61,039 nt of DNA from a candidate division WOR-3 bacterium (lineage in GTDB: Bacteria > Hydrothermota > Tepidihabitantia > Tepidihabitantales > JBDRVQ01). The notes beneath the pieces are model-generated. The model was given only the letters and a program-made list of their open reading frames with translations. It was not told the DNA's origin and ran no database searches. The position numbers and the translations under genes were made by a program. Location of the stretch: the NCBI GenBank assembly GCA_039801905.1, contig JBDRVQ010000005.1, positions 1 through 61,039 on the forward strand, given 5' to 3'. Shown piece after piece: positions 7,979-16,146 of the stretch; position 1 is the stretch's first letter; every line of letters starts with the position of its first letter.

Positions 7979-8227
7979 CTATTCCGACAAATACCAAAAA
8001 AGTATAACCGCTCTAAAATGTTTCGCTTTTAAGAATGCCAAAATTATTTCCCGAGAGTCAAGATGAATAGGGAAAAAGGCGGCATAAAAGTCGCCACCAT
8101 GGAAGAAGCCATTTTCGCTTAAGTTTTCTATTACCAATAACTTACTTGATTCTAAGGTAAATTCAAAGTGAGCCCTACCACCGCCTCCCTCACCATCCCC
8201 CTCCCCACCTCCTTTCCCCCTTCTTGC
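7979..8227 (-). pseudogene. Open-frame remnant without a start codon
   Basis: 82 codons are open on the minus strand between a TAG at 8228-8230 and a TAG at 7979-7981. The start is Gly-rich (GKGGGEGDGEGGGG) and the rest looks like an ordinary protein end, including RAHFEFTLESS, LSENGFFHGGDFYAAFF and HLDSREIILAFLKAKHF. No ATG or GTG opens the frame; a TTG would leave only about 60 residues. I read it as the decayed 3' end of a gene. I do not recognise the family. Confidence 0.35.
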
Positions 8228-8238
8228 CTACCCTTTAA

Positions 8239-8394
8239 GGACTAATTTTTCCTGAAGTTAAAGGTCTAATTTTCTCCCTAATTTCTCTCCGAAAAAAAGG
8301 TCCAATTTTATTACCGATTTCTTCTCCCAAAAGATCTCTAAGAAAAAGTCTAATCTCTTACCTCATCCTCAGGCTAATTCTAAAAATAGAGAGA
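8239..8394. repeat. Partial 12-bp periodic array (fourth locus)
   Basis: About 13 consecutive diverged 12-mers in one register, for example GGACTAATTTTT, GGTCTAATTTTC, TCCCTAATTTCT, AGTCTAATCTCT and AGGCTAATTCTA. The CTAAT core recurs at multiples of 12. It matches the tails of the elements at 23.5, 45.5 and 60.7 kb, but the upstream conserved blocks of those elements are missing here. Confidence 0.6.
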
Positions 8395-8514
8395 GGAGGA
8401 CCAAGTTATTCGGTTTTGGTTTAAAGTTTCAGCCCTTTGGGCTTAATTTCTTATCCCCCAATAACTAATGTTTCTTCTAATAAACTTTAACTGCGGAAAG
8501 GGGAATTCAGAAAA
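8395..8514. other. Intergenic stretch downstream of the hydrogenase operon
   Basis: Nothing coding is visible. A small inverted repeat AGCCC-TTT-GGGCT (8431-8443) lies about 75 bp past the last stop of the hydrogenase operon. It lacks a good T-run on the minus strand, so it is at best a weak terminator candidate. Confidence 0.3.
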
Positions 8515-9117
8515 TTAATAACCCCAAATTTCCTGAAGGTAGACTTTCCGGCGACACTCTGGACATAAGATGCGGATATGACCAGAACGATAAGGAAGGG
8601 CTTTGGGTATTTCGGTTTTAGTTAAACCTAAAATCCTATGGTGGGTTAGAAATAAAGTTGGGTTCTGATAAGCCGCTTCCCCTACCCTCTTATAAATCCA
8701 CAACAAATGGTCTTTAGTCCCAACCACCTCACCACATAATTCGCAAAGGACTAACTCCTTCTCAATGTAATTCTCATAGCCATCCTTGGTTAAAGAAGAG
8801 AGTTCAAAATCTGGTGTGTGTCTTATCCCTTCCTGCGTAATACAATACCTCACACACTGTCCGCAATAAATACATTTTTCCTGATAGTGAATAACTTTTC
8901 TTATCTTTCTCTCCTTATCATCTTCAATTGCCCTTGCCTTTGCCGGACAGACCTCAACACACGCACCACAACCAACACATTTCTCCTCGTTAAAGACGAT
9001 CCTCCCTCGAAAATTGGGAAATACCTTGGCTGGCGCTTTTGGAAACTTAACTGTATAAGGACCCTTAAAGAGCGCCTTTATCGCTTCACCCAACTCCCTT
9101 AATTTAGGCTTTCTCAT
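8515..9117 (-). CDS. NuoI/MbhN-like 4Fe-4S ferredoxin subunit
   Basis: 200 residues. Two 4Fe-4S motifs (CVGCGACVEVCP and CIYCGQCVRYC) in the first half match the NuoI/HycF/MbhN electron-transfer subunit linking the hydrogenase small subunit to its donor. The C-terminal extension adds two further CxxC pairs (CELC and CPEC), possibly binding zinc or another cluster, which is unusual. The ATG at 9117 overlaps mrpG by 14 bp; a TTG at 9126 is an alternative. It is the last gene of the hydrogenase-Mrp operon. Confidence 0.85.
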   Translation of the reverse strand: MRKPKLRELGEAIKALFKGPYTVKFPKAPAKVFPNFRGRIVFNEEKCVGCGACVEVCPAKARAIEDDKERKIRKVIHYQEKCIYCGQCVRYCITQEGIRHTPDFELSSLTKDGYENYIEKELVLCELCGEVVGTKDHLLWIYKRVGEAAYQNPTLFLTHHRILGLTKTEIPKALPYRSGHIRILCPECRRKVYLQEIWGY

Positions 9118-9460
9118 CTCTCTCAATCTGTTCTCTTCCTTTATCTTCGCCTAACTTATCAATAACTGTTCCCTTCCACATCTTTACACCAAAGATTAAA
9201 GAAGAACGAGAAAGGGCATGGGCCGCTACGGGCATTGTGAAGAGAATAAATAAGGCACAGATTAGCGCTTTTATCCCCATAGAAGAAAAACCGGTGATAA
9301 GAAAAATCCCAACCATAATGCCACAGGTCCCCAAGGTGACACATTTCGTTGCCGCCTGCATCCGGTTGTATAAATCCGGAAAACGAACTAAACCTAAACT
9401 GCCTAAAAGGTCAAAGAGGACACCGATGACGATAATAATCCAACCAATCGTCTCAATCAT
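9104..9460 (-). CDS. mrpG: Mrp antiporter subunit G
   Basis: 118 residues with three hydrophobic helices. It starts IETIGWIIIVIGVLFDLLGSLGLVRFPDLYNRMQAA when read across two segments, and the LVRFPDLYNRMQAATK stretch is typical of MrpG/MnhG/MbhC. It is part of the membrane ion-translocating module. It overlaps mrpF by 8 bp and the ferredoxin gene by 14 bp. Confidence 0.92.
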   Translation of the reverse strand: MIETIGWIIIVIGVLFDLLGSLGLVRFPDLYNRMQAATKCVTLGTCGIMVGIFLITGFSSMGIKALICALFILFTMPVAAHALSRSSLIFGVKMWKGTVIDKLGEDKGREQIERDEKA

Positions 9461-9707
9461 CTAAACTCCTCCCTTCTAAATATTTCGCTAAAGCCAAAGT
9501 GCCCAGAAAACTTAAAATGGCAATGACAATGGAAAGGTCTAAAAGATAAGAAAGATTAAATTTCAAACCAACCAAAGCGGTGATCCCAGCAAAGAGCACA
9601 CCCATAATGTCAACCGCAATCACCCGGTCGGAAATGGAAGGACCTTGTAATGCTCGGTAAAGGGCGAAGAAGGCACAGATGGAAAGTAAAGTTAAAAGAA
9701 TCTCCAT
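9453..9707 (-). CDS. mrpF: Mrp antiporter subunit F
   Basis: 84 residues and three helices, with RALQGPSISDRVIAVD near residues 19-34, the family signature of MrpF/MnhF/MbhB. It lies 9 nt after mrpE and overlaps mrpG. It is a small membrane subunit of the Na+/H+ antiporter module. Confidence 0.92.
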   Translation of the reverse strand: MEILLTLLSICAFFALYRALQGPSISDRVIAVDIMGVLFAGITALVGLKFNLSYLLDLSIVIAILSFLGTLALAKYLEGRSLDD

Positions 9708-9716
9708 ATCTACTCC

Positions 9717-10202
9717 TTATTCAAAAATCTTTTGTAAAAATCTTTCAAATGGTCGGGCAATCATTAAAGACGCTTTCGCCAAATCGGTTGCCCGCACATC
9801 AATCCAATGGATATAAAGGTTATCATCTTCAATCTCAACGCTCATCGTCCCTGGGGTTAAGGTTATGGAATTGGCTAAAAAGGTGCGGCCGATTTCAGAG
9901 CGGAGAGTGGTCCTTATCTTCACAATCCCCGGATTGATTGGCCGCTCCGGGTGTAAAACTCGAAGGGCAACATCCAAATTCGCCTTAAAGCACTCCCAGA
10001 TAAAGAATGGGATATAAAGAAGAAGCCAAAACCAGCGGTGAATTTGTAAGAATTTATTAGGCTCATAGGAAAAATATCCCCCGAATAAAACCGCGGTTAA
10101 AAGAGAAGCGACAATTCCTGCTAAGACCTCTTGATAGTCAAGAGTCCAAACTAAGAGGAGATAAAGGATAAGACTAAAGAAAAAGTATAAAAATTTCCTC
10201 AT
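9717..10202 (-). CDS. mrpE: Mrp antiporter subunit E
   Basis: 161 residues with an N-terminal membrane part and a soluble tail containing NSITLTPGTMSVEIEDD and LYIHWIDV, conserved in MrpE/MnhE/MbhA. The ATG at 10202 follows the mrpD TAG directly. It is a membrane subunit of the Mrp module. Confidence 0.92.
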   Translation of the reverse strand: MRKFLYFFFSLILYLLLVWTLDYQEVLAGIVASLLTAVLFGGYFSYEPNKFLQIHRWFWLLLYIPFFIWECFKANLDVALRVLHPERPINPGIVKIRTTLRSEIGRTFLANSITLTPGTMSVEIEDDNLYIHWIDVRATDLAKASLMIARPFERFLQKIFE

Positions 10203-11693
10203 CTATCCTCCTAAAATTATCTGGGCATAGGTGATACCCCCCAAAAGGGCATTAGCGGCTGGTTCCACCAACCAATTGAGAACTGGTTGGAAACCAATTC
10301 CGGCAGCAATAAGAAAAATTACTAAAAGGAGCATAGCGAGCCTCATCGTTGCTGGCTCCATCAACCGATTCTCTTCTTCGGACCTACTCACCATCCCCCG
10401 CCAGACTTTTAACAGGTAGGCAAGGGTTAAGGTGGAAAAAAGGGCACAGATAATCGCCACAACATATTGGTCCGCCACCAATGCCCCAAGGATTATAAAA
10501 AGTTTGGCAAAGAAACCGGGAAATGGGGGAATTCCGGAAAGGGAGAGAAGTCCGATATTAAAGGAAAGTCCGGTGACCGGTAATCTCTTCTCCCAATTGA
10601 CCAAACCATCCAAACTACTCAAACCAAAAGTATTCTCAACCGAACCCGCGGTTAAAAAGAGCAAACCCTTGGTTAAGGCATGGGCAAAGATGAAAAAGAC
10701 CGCCCCGCTCACCCCCCAAAAGTTACCGAGACCAAGTCCAACAAAGATATAGCCAATGGCGCTGATGGAGGAATAAGCCAAAAGACGCTTATAATCCGAC
10801 TGATTTAGGGCAAAAAAACCACCCAGGATTAAAGAGCAAATCCCCAAAAAGAGAATGAGATTAAAAAATTGGGGATTGGTCGCCCGCGAAAGGTTAAAGA
10901 TATTAAAGATAATTCGGCTTAGGGCATAAATCCCCGCCACTTTGCCAAAAACCCCAGCCAAGATTGTAGCAATTGGGATTGGGGCATTCTGATAGGCATC
11001 CGGCAGCCAAAAATGGAAGGGGATGACTGCGGCTTTGGTCATAAAGCCAAAGAGGAAAAGAAAAATAATAAACCAGAAGATGCCCGACTGGGGAAGAAGG
11101 GCAATGGTCTGAGCCAAATCCGCCATATTCAAAGTTCCGGTTTTGGCATAAAGCAAAGCAATTCCCAGAAGGATTGATAACCCAGCAATTTCTCCTAGTA
11201 CCATATACTTAAAACTTGCTTCTAACCCTTCCGCCTTAAGCCCGAAACTAACTAAGGCATAAGAGGCAATTGCCGAAATTTCTAAGAAAACAAAAAGATT
11301 AAATAAATCCCCAGTTAACGAAATACCGTTCATTCCTGCCAACAAGAGCATTAAAAGGGAATAAAACTTGCCCCAACCAGTAAAAGACTCCAAATACCGA
11401 ATGCTAAATATAGTAGCGGTTAGACCAATCGTTGCGACCAAAAAAACCAAAAGGGCTGAAAGAGCATCAACCGCTAAGATAATTCCAAAGGGTGGCTGAT
11501 GCCCACCAAGTCGGCAAATTAAAATCTTCCCCCAAAAAGTTTCTGTTATCGTCAAAAGGGCTAAACCAAAAAGGGCAGCGGTAATAATATTTGCTACTAA
11601 AACGCCAAGCCAATTCTTAATTTTGGTTAAAAGGGGAATGAGGAAGGCTCCGGCAAGAGGCAAGGCAACAAAAAGGGGTAAAAGATTTCTCAT
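10203..11693 (-). CDS. mrpD: Mrp antiporter subunit D (NuoN/NuoM-like)
   Basis: 496 residues, about 14 membrane helices, with the proton/sodium-antiporter core (GDLFNLFVFLEISAIASY and the lysine-bearing KAAVIPFHFWLPDAY). This matches MrpD/MnhD/MbhH, a half-channel homologous to complex I antiporter subunits. It overlaps mrpC as ATGA. It is one of three antiporter-like proteins in the operon. Confidence 0.93.
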   Translation of the reverse strand: MRNLLPLFVALPLAGAFLIPLLTKIKNWLGVLVANIITAALFGLALLTITETFWGKILICRLGGHQPPFGIILAVDALSALLVFLVATIGLTATIFSIRYLESFTGWGKFYSLLMLLLAGMNGISLTGDLFNLFVFLEISAIASYALVSFGLKAEGLEASFKYMVLGEIAGLSILLGIALLYAKTGTLNMADLAQTIALLPQSGIFWFIIFLFLFGFMTKAAVIPFHFWLPDAYQNAPIPIATILAGVFGKVAGIYALSRIIFNIFNLSRATNPQFFNLILFLGICSLILGGFFALNQSDYKRLLAYSSISAIGYIFVGLGLGNFWGVSGAVFFIFAHALTKGLLFLTAGSVENTFGLSSLDGLVNWEKRLPVTGLSFNIGLLSLSGIPPFPGFFAKLFIILGALVADQYVVAIICALFSTLTLAYLLKVWRGMVSRSEEENRLMEPATMRLAMLLLVIFLIAAGIGFQPVLNWLVEPAANALLGGITYAQIILGG

Positions 11694-12028
11694 CCTCTTA
11701 ATCTCCTAATCTCCTTAATATCTAAGGTCTTATACCGCTCATAGATTCTCACAATTAAAGAGAGAAGTAAAGCGGTTGTGGCTAAACCGATAACGATTGA
11801 AGTGAGAACTAACGCCTGAGGAATCGGGTCAACAAAATTGCGCTCTTGGGAAATTCGGGTGATGATTGGTGCCAAACCATCCTTCTTAAATCCGATAAAG
11901 GCAAAAAGGAGATTGACCGCATATTCCATCATACAGAAGCCGATCGCAATCTTAATCAAATTTCTTTTTGTCACTATCGCATAGATACCAATGAGAAAGA
12001 GTAAAATACAAGCGAGAAAGACAATCAT
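11690..12028 (-). CDS. mrpC: Mrp antiporter subunit C (NuoK-like)
   Basis: 112 residues with three helices and the VDPIPQALVLTSIVIGLA signature of MrpC/NuoK, which includes a conserved segment in the lateral ion path. TAATG coupling to mrpB upstream and ATGA coupling to mrpD downstream. Confidence 0.93.
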   Translation of the reverse strand: MIVFLACILLFLIGIYAIVTKRNLIKIAIGFCMMEYAVNLLFAFIGFKKDGLAPIITRISQERNFVDPIPQALVLTSIVIGLATTALLLSLIVRIYERYKTLDIKEIRRLRG

Positions 12029-12465
12029 TATTCCTCCATAATAAATTTAGTCGCCGCCAAAGCTAAAAAAACCGCTAAAAGGCCCGCTCCCACCTTTATC
12101 CCGATGGCGATATTTGCCGGTAGAATTATTCCCGAAGAGATAAGGCGCAATGGCGTACCCTTAGGGAAAAGATTTAAGAAGAAATAGAAACCAGCCACCA
12201 AACCCAAAAGAGCAATCAGAAGGAAAAGAAGTCCACCCACACTTTCAAAAATGGAGGCAAAGAGATAAGAAGCCCTCTCCATCATCTCTTGGGAACCAAA
12301 GGCGAGAATTAAAAGAATGAAAGAACCAGCAATGATTACACCTCCGGCAAACCCTCCACCAGGAGTCAAATGCCCATGAAGGATAATATAAAGACCATAA
12401 AGGAATATAAAGCCGGCAACCAAACGAGCAATGGTCTTAACAATCACCGTCATCCCTCGTCCCAT
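12028..12465 (-). CDS. mrpB: Mrp antiporter subunit B
   Basis: 145 residues, four helices, with GHLTPGGGFAGGVIIA, the signature of MrpB/MnhB/MbhF. The ATG at 12465 overlaps the upstream stop as TGATG; a second ATG at 12453 preceded by GAGGG is also possible. Confidence 0.92.
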   Translation of the reverse strand: MGRGMTVIVKTIARLVAGFIFLYGLYIILHGHLTPGGGFAGGVIIAGSFILLILAFGSQEMMERASYLFASIFESVGGLLFLLIALLGLVAGFYFFLNLFPKGTPLRLISSGIILPANIAIGIKVGAGLLAVFLALAATKFIMEE

Positions 12466-12995
12466 CACTTCCTCCCCACTTTCCTTAAAACGACCAATAC
12501 CCCCAAAACCGCAGTGAAAAGAACCGTTGCCTCGCCCAAGGTATCATAACCCCGATAGTCAAGAATTATCGCTGCCACGAGATTGGCGGCTCCAGTCTTC
12601 TCCAGACCTTCTTTAATATAAGTATTTGCCACCCTCATTATCGGCTCACCGAAACGGGGCAAATCTTTCAAGGCATAAAGAGAGAAGATAAAAAAGAGGG
12701 TGCCAAAAACAAAGAAGGTGATAATGGGGAAAACCATCTCCCGGTCTAATCCCTTACCAATGGTCGTATCAATGTGAGTGGTGCGTAAAATGACCGCAGC
12801 AAAAAAGATGACCGAAAGAATCTCAACAACAATCTGAACAATCGCCAAATCTGGCGCCTGAACCAAGATGAACATAATCGCCACCGCAAAACCCACTAAT
12901 CCCATAGAAATGGCGGAAGCCAAAAGGTCTTTCGTCTCAATCGCCACAAGGGCGCTGGCTAACATTGCTAAAAGTAATAGATAAAGTTCAATCAT
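12465..12995 (-). CDS. MbhD/MbhE fusion (C-terminal domain of MrpA)
   Basis: 176 residues. The N-terminal part (VAIETKDLLASAISMGLVGFAVA and QAPDLAIVQIVVEIL) is the DUF4040/MbhD region. The C-terminal part (DYRGYDTLGEATVLFTAVLGV) is the MbhE-type segment equivalent to the end of MrpA. The frame is open to 13019, but the ATG at 12995 follows a GAGG ribosome binding site and its own promoter. It completes, with the preceding NuoL-like protein, a split MrpA. Confidence 0.88.
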   Translation of the reverse strand: MIELYLLLLAMLASALVAIETKDLLASAISMGLVGFAVAIMFILVQAPDLAIVQIVVEILSVIFFAAVILRTTHIDTTIGKGLDREMVFPIITFFVFGTLFFIFSLYALKDLPRFGEPIMRVANTYIKEGLEKTGAANLVAAIILDYRGYDTLGEATVLFTAVLGVLVVLRKVGRK

Positions 12996-13007
12996 AAAAT
13001 TCCTCGC

Positions 13008-13035
13008 AATATACCCCAAAAATTAAAAATGTCAA
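13008..13035 (-). promoter_or_regulatory. Internal promoter ahead of the Mrp segment
   Basis: TTGACA (13030-13035), 16-bp spacer, TATATT (13008-13013), then a GAGG ribosome binding site and the ATG at 12995. It lies in the only real gap inside the hydrogenase operon, so the mbhDE-mrpB-G-ferredoxin part could be made separately from the hydrogenase genes. Confidence 0.65.
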
Positions 13036-13039
13036 CATT

Positions 13040-14947
13040 TTACCGAATCAAAAATAAAAAAAGCAGAAGCGCGCCAATCACCATCCAAGCCAAATAAAAA
13101 GGAAGAAAACCATTCTGAATCTGCGAAATTCCCACACTGAAAAAGTTGACAATCTGAGCAAGGAAACGATAGAACTCCTCTAATAGCCGATGGAATATCT
13201 TCTGAAAGACCAAGCCCAGCGTCTGCATTATCCCAACCAGATAGTTAAAGAAGTCAAAAGCCCCACCTTCACCAAATTGATACAATTTCTCTAAAATTGG
13301 CAAATCCTTTAAGGAACTATAAAAATGAACCCCGGTCAGTCTCCTCTCTTCGATGAGGAGCCTCTCACCACCGAGAAAGACCTCTCCCACCTTCGTCTTC
13401 TTACTGAATACTAATAAGCGATAAATAGTGAAACCAACCAGTAAACCAATCAGAATCAAAATCGTTGCCAGAATTGGTTGATAGCGGCCAATCGTAACGA
13501 CGGGATAAGGGAGAGAAGGATTGATAAAGTGTCTGATCGGAATTAAATAAGCAAAAATTCCAAAAAGGAGACAAAGAAGGGCAATTATTGCCCCGGGTAG
13601 CCACATAGAAAAGCCTACCTCTCTAATTTTTTCCAACCCCTTTGGTCTTTCTCCTAAGAAAAGGGCGTGGGTCAATTTCAAAAAAGAGGCTAAGGTGAGG
13701 ACACTGCCAATCATCGCCGCGATTAGATAAATGACAAATAATCTATTTCCCTCCCTTCCCAATTCTAAAATTCCTTGGTAAATTAACCACTTAGAGAAGA
13801 AACCATTTAAAGGGGGAACCCCGGAGATGGCTAAGGCACAAACCAAAAAAGAAAAAAAGGTGATAGGCATCTTAGTGGCTAAACCACCTAAATTATCCAA
13901 CTTGGTATCCTTGGTCCAAGATTCTACCGAACCAGAAGTGAGAAAAAGACCGGATTTATAAAGGGCATTATTGAGCATATGGAAAATTCCCCCGGCGATC
14001 CCAACCGGAATCCCGGTGCCAATCCCTAAAACCATATAACCCACCTGGGAGACTGCATGAAAAGATAAAAGACGCATCGCTTCCTTCTGGATAATTGCCA
14101 TCATCACTGCTGCTAAAACCGTAACCGCCCCAATTATCATTAAGAAGTTCCTTAATACCATGTTTGTTCTTATATCAAAAATATAAATTGAAACTCGGGC
14201 TAAAAGGTAAATTCCTAAAAGTTTATCCAAAGAGGCAGGGATTAAAGCCATCACCGATGCGGGCAATACCTTTGCCGCCTCGGGAATCCAAGAATGGAGA
14301 GGCATCGCCCCCGCTTTTGCTAAGGCACCAATGGTAATTAAAATAAAGGTGGCTAATAAATAGGTGTCACTCAAACTTAAAGGGGATTTTGGAATTATCC
14401 CCACATTCCCGAAACGAATGAATAAAAGGATAATTCCTAAAAGTAAAAGGAAATCAGAGGTGCCAATTATCGTTAAGGTTTTGCGCCAGGCATAAGATGG
14501 GTCATTCTTACCGATCAAAAATAACCCATACAAAACCGCCAGAAGAAAACCCCAGAAGATTAATAAGAGGAAGAGATTGTTACTCAAAAGAACTCCATTC
14601 GCACCCCCCACCGTCAATAAAAGATAGAAATAATAAGAACGCAAATTCAACAATTCCATCCGCCGACAGTAGCGTAAGGAATAAACGATAATAAGGAAGC
14701 CAAAGAGGGAAGCAAAAAGTAAAATAAAACCGGATAAATTATCTACCTGTAACTTAAATTCAATCCCGGAAACATTCCCTAAGGGATATTCCAAAATTCT
14801 TCCCTTCTGAATAAGGAAAATTCGGAAAGAATAATAGAGAGTTAAAAGCCCGCCTAAAAAATTCAACTCGTTTCTTAACCGACCAATAATTAGACCCAAA
14901 AAAGCCATTAAAATTGGTATGATTACGACCAAAAGGAGTGGATTCAT
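13040..14947 (-). CDS. NuoL/MrpA-like antiporter subunit
   Basis: 635 residues, about 16 helices. The central core resembles NuoL/HyfB/MrpA N-terminal domains (KAGAMPLHSWIPEAAK with a conserved Lys, LLSFHAVSQVGYMVLGIG, GIFHMLNNALYKSGLFL). The extended C-terminus after about residue 470 carries amphipathic segments and a final helix, as in NuoL-type subunits. It probably pumps H+ or Na+ driven by the hydrogenase. It overlaps the upstream gene as ATGA and has a 44-bp gap downstream that carries a promoter. Confidence 0.88.
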   Translation of the reverse strand: MNPLLLVVIIPILMAFLGLIIGRLRNELNFLGGLLTLYYSFRIFLIQKGRILEYPLGNVSGIEFKLQVDNLSGFILLFASLFGFLIIVYSLRYCRRMELLNLRSYYFYLLLTVGGANGVLLSNNLFLLLIFWGFLLAVLYGLFLIGKNDPSYAWRKTLTIIGTSDFLLLLGIILLFIRFGNVGIIPKSPLSLSDTYLLATFILITIGALAKAGAMPLHSWIPEAAKVLPASVMALIPASLDKLLGIYLLARVSIYIFDIRTNMVLRNFLMIIGAVTVLAAVMMAIIQKEAMRLLSFHAVSQVGYMVLGIGTGIPVGIAGGIFHMLNNALYKSGLFLTSGSVESWTKDTKLDNLGGLATKMPITFFSFLVCALAISGVPPLNGFFSKWLIYQGILELGREGNRLFVIYLIAAMIGSVLTLASFLKLTHALFLGERPKGLEKIREVGFSMWLPGAIIALLCLLFGIFAYLIPIRHFINPSLPYPVVTIGRYQPILATILILIGLLVGFTIYRLLVFSKKTKVGEVFLGGERLLIEERRLTGVHFYSSLKDLPILEKLYQFGEGGAFDFFNYLVGIMQTLGLVFQKIFHRLLEEFYRFLAQIVNFFSVGISQIQNGFLPFYLAWMVIGALLLFLFLIR

Positions 14948-16146
14948 ATTTTCACCTCCGGTCGTAAATAATTAACCAGGAAAAGAAATCCTAAACCGAG
15001 AATGAGGGAAAGGAAAGCAAAGAGTAAGGAAATTGCCCAGAGTCCGCCTTTTGTTTCTTTATTCCGGCCAAACACTGCCGGATCTCCGGGGAAAATCATC
15101 TGATAAAGGCGAAGAAAATATAATAGGGTAAAAAGAGCGGAAACGACACCAAAAACTCCAAAGAGGAAATGCCTCTCTACCCCTCCTAAGATAATACCCA
15201 ACTTGGAAAAGAAACCAAGAAAAGGAGGCAAACCAATTAAAGAAAGGGTGAGGAAAGAAAAAGGCAAAGCCTCGCGCCGGTTCCCATTTCTGTCATTTTC
15301 TTCCTCCCAAATTCCGGTCAAAAAGAAAAGCCCTGGTTTGGCTAAGGAATGGGCGAGAATGTGAAGGATGCCACCCATCACTCCATAAAAGGTGAGAAGC
15401 GAAAAGCCAAAGAGAATAAAGGCTAACTGAGAAATCGTCGAAAAGGCAAGAATGGCCCGGGTCCCTTTCACCCGCAAAGCAATACCTCCAGCCAGAATCG
15501 AAGAAGCAATACCTAACCCTGCCCCATAAGTATAAAAATCACTCGGTAGTCTAAAGGTTAGGACAAAAACTTTTAAGAAAACAAGTAATCCAATACTTTC
15601 TCCGATCCCCGCTAAAGAGGCGATCGAAGAAATCGGCGATTTTTGATAGGCAGAAGGTAGCCAAAGGTAAAAAGGGAAAATCGCTGATTTCGCTAAGATG
15701 CCACTCAAAATTAAAATCCCAGGTAATAATCCTATATTCTTTCCGACGAAAAGACTCAAATCAAAATTGCCGTTCGCCAAATAAACTAAGCCGATACCTA
15801 CCAACATCAAAGTGCTTGCGGCAAAGTTAATTAAAAAGGCTAATTCCGCCGCTTCTAGGCTCTCCTTATCCCGATAAAAGGCAATCAATTGCCAGACCGC
15901 CACCGTTGACAACTCCCAGAAGATAAAAAGGTAAAGGAGGTTATTACCAAAAGCAACCCCCATTCCGCAAAGGGTCATAATCAAAATCCACCAGATAACT
16001 TTCCTCTCCCTTTTTTCTCTTTGCCCTAAGGCATAAAAGATAGAAAATAAACCAATGAAAAGAAAAATTAAAGAAAAGAAAAACCCGAGCCGAGAGAAGA
16101 TAAAAGGAGTAGTGCCAAAAGAAGAGAAATTAAAGTAATCGCTCAT
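14944..16146 (-). CDS. NuoN/HyfB-like antiporter subunit
   Basis: 400 residues, about 12 helices. It contains KSAIFPFYLWLPSAYQ, the antiporter-core motif with conserved Lys, and GILHILAHSLAKPGLFFLTG. It belongs to the NuoL/M/N family and is shorter than MrpD. The ATG at 16146 overlaps the stop of the hydrogenase large subunit as ATGA; an upstream start at 16185 would lie deep inside that gene. It may be the adapter between hydrogenase and Mrp modules, a role assigned by position only. Confidence 0.86.
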   Translation of the reverse strand: MSDYFNFSSFGTTPFIFSRLGFFFSLIFLFIGLFSIFYALGQREKRERKVIWWILIMTLCGMGVAFGNNLLYLFIFWELSTVAVWQLIAFYRDKESLEAAELAFLINFAASTLMLVGIGLVYLANGNFDLSLFVGKNIGLLPGILILSGILAKSAIFPFYLWLPSAYQKSPISSIASLAGIGESIGLLVFLKVFVLTFRLPSDFYTYGAGLGIASSILAGGIALRVKGTRAILAFSTISQLAFILFGFSLLTFYGVMGGILHILAHSLAKPGLFFLTGIWEEENDRNGNRREALPFSFLTLSLIGLPPFLGFFSKLGIILGGVERHFLFGVFGVVSALFTLLYFLRLYQMIFPGDPAVFGRNKETKGGLWAISLLFAFLSLILGLGFLFLVNYLRPEVKI

